Positions 60,540 to 64,000 of a stretch of 64,000 bases of DNA are shown here, piece by piece. Source of the stretch: Jacaranda mimosifolia. Its lineage: Eukaryota; Streptophyta; Magnoliopsida; Lamiales; Bignoniaceae. The notes beneath the pieces are model-generated. The model was not told where the DNA came from. It searched no databases and saw only the letters and a list, made by a program, of their open reading frames with translations. Position numbers and translations under genes: made by a program. The stretch is from positions 42,952,501 through 43,016,500 of the forward strand of contig CM032117.1 in the NCBI GenBank assembly GCA_018894105.1. The letters are read 5' to 3'. Each line of letters starts with the position of its first letter. Positions within the stretch are counted from its first letter, which is position 1.

Positions 60540-62660
60540 ATTTCATATGGTAGGGGGAAGCTATGGCTTAGAAAAGGCTAAGCATAGGTCATCTGAATAT
60601 AACATTGTATACTAAGGGGGTATTTATCACTAAGAATCATACAATTTATATTTTGCAGTGTACTCTCGACCTTAAGGACACATGTAAGATGACCTGGCCT
60701 ATAGGTTGAACCACATCTCATGAGAGCCCAAATAGGGTTGTTTTCTGGTTCTAAAGTAATGTTTCCCACATTTATATACTGAATACATCAAAGAAAATGA
60801 TGTCTGTGGAAATTCCACAATCCACAAAGACCCAAGCTACCTCATAGTTTGCTATAGTAGCCATGATAATGATCATATCCTGGTATGGTATGTGTACTCT
60901 GCTTATATCTTTTGGGCCAAACTAAATCTTCAGTATCTTATCATCTACAATAGAAACTATCTCCCTAGTAGCTTCGTGAGCTAACACCTTAACTTTGGCT
61001 CTTTTGGCTCATCTAGATAGTAGATCTAGATGAGTTTGGTCCCTTCTTTACTTAGGGCTTGGATTTTGCTCCTGTCTTCTGCCTCTTTCATTTCTTTCCT
61101 TGACTTGTGGCCGAACTTGTCTTCACTGGGCATCCTAATGTGGTGCACCCGGTCTGACGTCCATAAATTCATATAAATAGCCTCTTGAAACTAGCTTTTT
61201 TATCTCATTCTTTAGATGGCCATATTCTTCTATTACATGGTCATATTTATTATGGAACCTATAAAACTTATCCAAACTAGGCCAGTTGGGACCTCCCTTG
61301 ATGTCCAGGGCCACCTTAGCAAGTTCTTGGGCTCTATTACTTAGATCACTTGCTCTTAAGGCATTTTCAAAGGTATGCGATGTTTGAACGTTTGTTTGAA
61401 GGGAGCATTCCAAAACCTTTCCTCATGTTTGACTCGTTTGGCTGATCTATTGTCTTCCTTCTTTTCTTTCCTTTTTTCATCGAACCCTTTCACTTGAGCA
61501 TCACAATCTTCTTCGTTGTGAATATACCTTTAAGATTTTCTCAATAAGTTACTGTAACTCTTTTTTTATTTTTTGATCAAGGATCTAAAGAAGAACTCCT
61601 AGGTGTAAACCTCACATGCGCTGGCTAATACCTTAGGTGTGGTTAATGCCACTTCTAAAGCAACAAAGATAAATTATTTTACAAACTCCTGGAGTATCTG
61701 ATTTTCCCTTGCTTGGAAGTTAGCAAGCTTTGCTCATTTCTCCAATACTATTTATTACTAGTGAGTTGGTATAAGAATTTTTGGGAGAGGTCCTCAAAAG
61801 TGTGGATAGAATTAGGAAGCAAATATCTAAACCATCACTGGGTGGCTCTCCATAATATAGTAAGAAGAACTTGACATTTCATCCCATTTGAGAAATGATA
61901 CAAAAGTGATGAGTTTCAAACTCTCATAAATGATCCACTAGGTCGGATCCTCTTGAATATCTTGGCATAAAAAAGGATTTATAATTATCTGGGAATGGTC
62001 GGTCAAAATAGCTTTTCCAAAACGAGACCCTTTTGCCTCTTCTTCTATTTCTTCCGCTATCTTCTTCCTCATTTCTCAAGTTTTTTCCCTATACCTTCTA
62101 ATTTAGTAGTAAGGTCTACTTGAGATCTTGCACCTATCTATCCTCATTAGGCAGAACTGATATGAGACGCTTCACCACAACCTCCATCTCTACATCTATT
62201 CCACGTTACTTCTTGGGATTAAGCTCACATTGAGGGTCTTGGACTTAGGACTAACCTTTGCTGCCACATGTGGGAATACAATATAAGGAGCTATTATTAC
62301 CTCTTCGGCTAGGGCAGTCAGGTTTGGGGTCATCTAGAATGCTAGCTATAACTGTCCGATGTGCTACTAACTTAGAGATTAGGTTGATGAACTAGTGGTG
62401 GGTAGGCCTCCTATCAAAGCCAAAAGGATAACGGAAGCACTTTCCCTTAGCATCTTTTGTATCGGGGTGGGAGGAGACCGTACAATAATCGGAGTAGGAT
62501 TCACAGCAAATACCAGTGTGGGTAGTATCGACATCGATAGTGGAAAGAGCATCCCATGAGCTATGCTTGGCATGAAAGATGGCGGAACCATAGCCAGAAT
62601 TGATGCCGATCCCTCGCAATTGGGTTGTCAAGATAGTTGATTGTGCTGAAGATGAGGTTG
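60540..62660 (-). pseudogene. gag and protease of element B
   Basis: Gag: a capsid-like region with stops at about 61990-61600. A linker (QTSHTFENALRASDLSNRAQ) starts at 61413. The knuckle-like segment FYRFHNKYDHVIEEYGHLKN is near 61255, where A has Cys at the first and last metal positions. Protease: the active-site region VFVDCGISTDIIF near 60815, with Cys and Ile replacing the usual residues. A poorly preserved N-terminal part lies at 62379-62631. No frame longer than about 100 codons survives. Confidence 0.75.
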
Positions 62661-62883
62661 ATTAACTGTTCCACACCAATTTATCCCACCACTGATGTAG
62701 GGCGATCAGTAGTCTTATTCATAGCTGTCTCTACAAATAATATGGCTTGAGGAGCATATAGCACGACTTGAGGAGTAGCCACTCTCACCGGCACAATTGA
62801 TAGGTTCTTATCTCTCTTCACTTCATCTTAAATCACTCATCCTCTCAAAATAGTGTACAAGAAATCATTCCACTGAATCCAAT

Positions 62884-62903
62884 TTCCTATAGACAACTCC
62901 AAT
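62884..62903 (-). other. Element B primer-binding site (diverged)
   Basis: Directly inside the right LTR the minus strand reads ATTGGAGTTGTCTATAGGAA, which aligns with the primer site of element A (TTGGCACCGTCTGTGGGAA). Confidence 0.6.
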
Positions 62904-63538
62904 TGATGGGTGACAAAATTTAGTACCAATAAGAATTAAATTAAAATTAAATTCTCAAAATATATACAAATATTGCAAAAAAGGAAAGCCAAAATCTTTT
63001 GTCTTTATTACTGGAGAAAAAGTGAGGCAAAACCCTTATGGGTTTTATAGTCAGGTATTTATAGTGTATTAAACTCTTTCCTTAAATCTCAAAAGGGAGT
63101 TTTCTATGATCCTATCTATAATAACTACTATCACTATCTATGGGATCATCACAATCTTCTAATAGCTAAGTGGTTGTACCACAAACAATAATGACATCTA
63201 TATGCACATGGTCAATTAAATCTAGTGTAAATTGTAGTGGCAGCTCGATCACGTCATCACCGTCACTTGGACACCGCAAAATCATATGAGGGCGATGCTG
63301 ACTTATCTACAAGGAGTGGGTTGGTTCTTGTCTAGCTCAGTGCTGAAGCTTAACTCTCATGGGCTGCCCCTTATGTTGTGGGCCTCTATATTTGGGCTTT
63401 CTTCTTAGATACTCATCCTGGAAAATGGATTGTTTTTGTTAGGCTAATTTGGGCCAACCTATGTACCTTGATTTAGTTGTGTTTAGTTTGACTCTAGGAT
63501 GCTAGGAGCGAGTTGGTCAAAAAGTAGGGTAGATATCA
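62904..63538 (-). repeat. Element B 5' LTR (right copy)
   Basis: 635 bp, from tgatgggtgacaaaa to agatatca. It has a minus-strand TATAAATA at 63056-63063 that could be the original promoter. Divergence from the left copy is clearly far greater than between the LTRs of A. Confidence 0.88.
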
Positions 63539-64000
63539 TGATTAATGAAACATTAAGTAATTTTAAGGAATAACTAAAGTGTTCTCCTATGTAGTTATTC
63601 ATAATCACACAAATTTTGCCTCTTGATTTTAAGATTAAACATACTTCTCTTGTAATTTGTCTTCATCTTATAATTATCTCCCTTGTATTGGTCAATCTAC
63701 TATAATTTGATGACATCATCAGTAAAACTTTAGTGAACTCTTCAAATATCATGATATAGATTTATGAAATCTAAAGTACAATCAAGAAAGAGAGCGGTTT
63801 AGAGCGAAACGATTGAGAAAGAACAATCAAAAGAAACAACAAAGAGAAAATAACTGAGATTGGTAAAGAATAACCCAATGGAATGATATAGAATGACCCA
63901 AGAGAAAGCTTTTCAAATCAAGATAGAAACTGTGAAGGTGAATACTAGTATTCGGATAGAAAGTTGCATAACATAGGTAGAAAGTGGCATATTTCTCCTT
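63539..64000. other. Flank beyond element B
   Basis: AT-rich. I see no gene and no recognisable repeat in it. Confidence 0.5.

Larger units (their letters stand above)
24252..63538 (-). mobile_element. Element B: old Tat-lineage gypsy retrotransposon, split by nested insertions
   Basis: Two diverged but collinear LTRs bound the region (24252-24877 and 62904-63538). Between them, in the same order as element A, lie on the minus strand gag (62.6-61.1 kb), protease (60.9 kb), RT and RNase H (60.1-59.0 kb), archaeal-type RNase H (58.9-58.7 kb) and integrase (46.4-45.2 kb). The opposite-strand gene lies at 25.6-27.3 and 44.3-44.5 kb. Copia C1 with C2 splits the antisense gene. The C5/MULE/CACTA/C3 stack plus C4 splits pol between RNase H and integrase. 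Flanks aaatt and tgatt are not a convincing duplication, in keeping with great age. No long frame survives. Confidence 0.87.

Noticed and set aside
1..64000. tRNA, rRNA or organelle-derived segments
   Set aside because: I saw no cloverleaf-like or rRNA-like sequence while reading; a covariance-model search would be needed to exclude degenerate copies.

Overview
This window looks like nuclear DNA of a flowering plant. It carries one host gene, a plant-type DNA topoisomerase I with GT-AG introns, followed by about 52 kb made almost wholly of nested transposable elements of typical angiosperm families (Tat-type Ty3/gypsy, Ty1/copia, CACTA, Mutator-like, hAT-like, Tourist-like). The species cannot be named from the sequence alone.

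Layout. 1-1782: AT-rich flank with an hAT-like fragment. 1783-9609 (minus strand): TOP1 coding region, 15 coding exons and 891 codons by my splicing, with a further 5'-UTR intron reaching about 11002. An 850-bp hAT-like element sits in intron 10 and a compound microsatellite lies beside the donor of intron 1. 11607-23439: an hAT-like element holding a Tourist-like MITE (22537-22921) and a full-length Tat-lineage gypsy element, called A (11768-22283, target duplication actat). 23473-24104: another hAT-like MITE.

24252-63538 is one much older Tat-lineage gypsy element, called B, pulled apart by later insertions. Copia element C1 (27329-44256, duplication aactc) sits in B's antisense gene. Copia element C2 (36923-43680, duplication gtgat) sits in C1's 3' LTR. 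Further on, an inverted copia LTR (C5, about 46413-56552) contains a Mutator-like fold-back element (47145-55254, 9-bp duplication). That element contains a CACTA transposon (47546-54694, duplication tag), which contains a copia solo LTR, C3 (49872-52126). A second inverted LTR fragment, C4 (56553 to about 58488), follows. Counting B, this is a five-deep nest that can be ordered from target duplications alone.

How the genes work together. Only TOP1 looks functional. Both gypsy elements have the Tat plan: gag, protease, RT, RNase H, archaeal-type RNase H and integrase on the minus strand, then an extra gene on the opposite strand between integrase and the 3' LTR. In A that antisense gene still has two short GT-AG introns whose removal joins the reading frame. 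A is probably non-autonomous: I count twelve premature stops, each explicable by one C-to-T or G-to-A change, plus frameshifts. Its integrase domain is still open and has all its catalytic residues.
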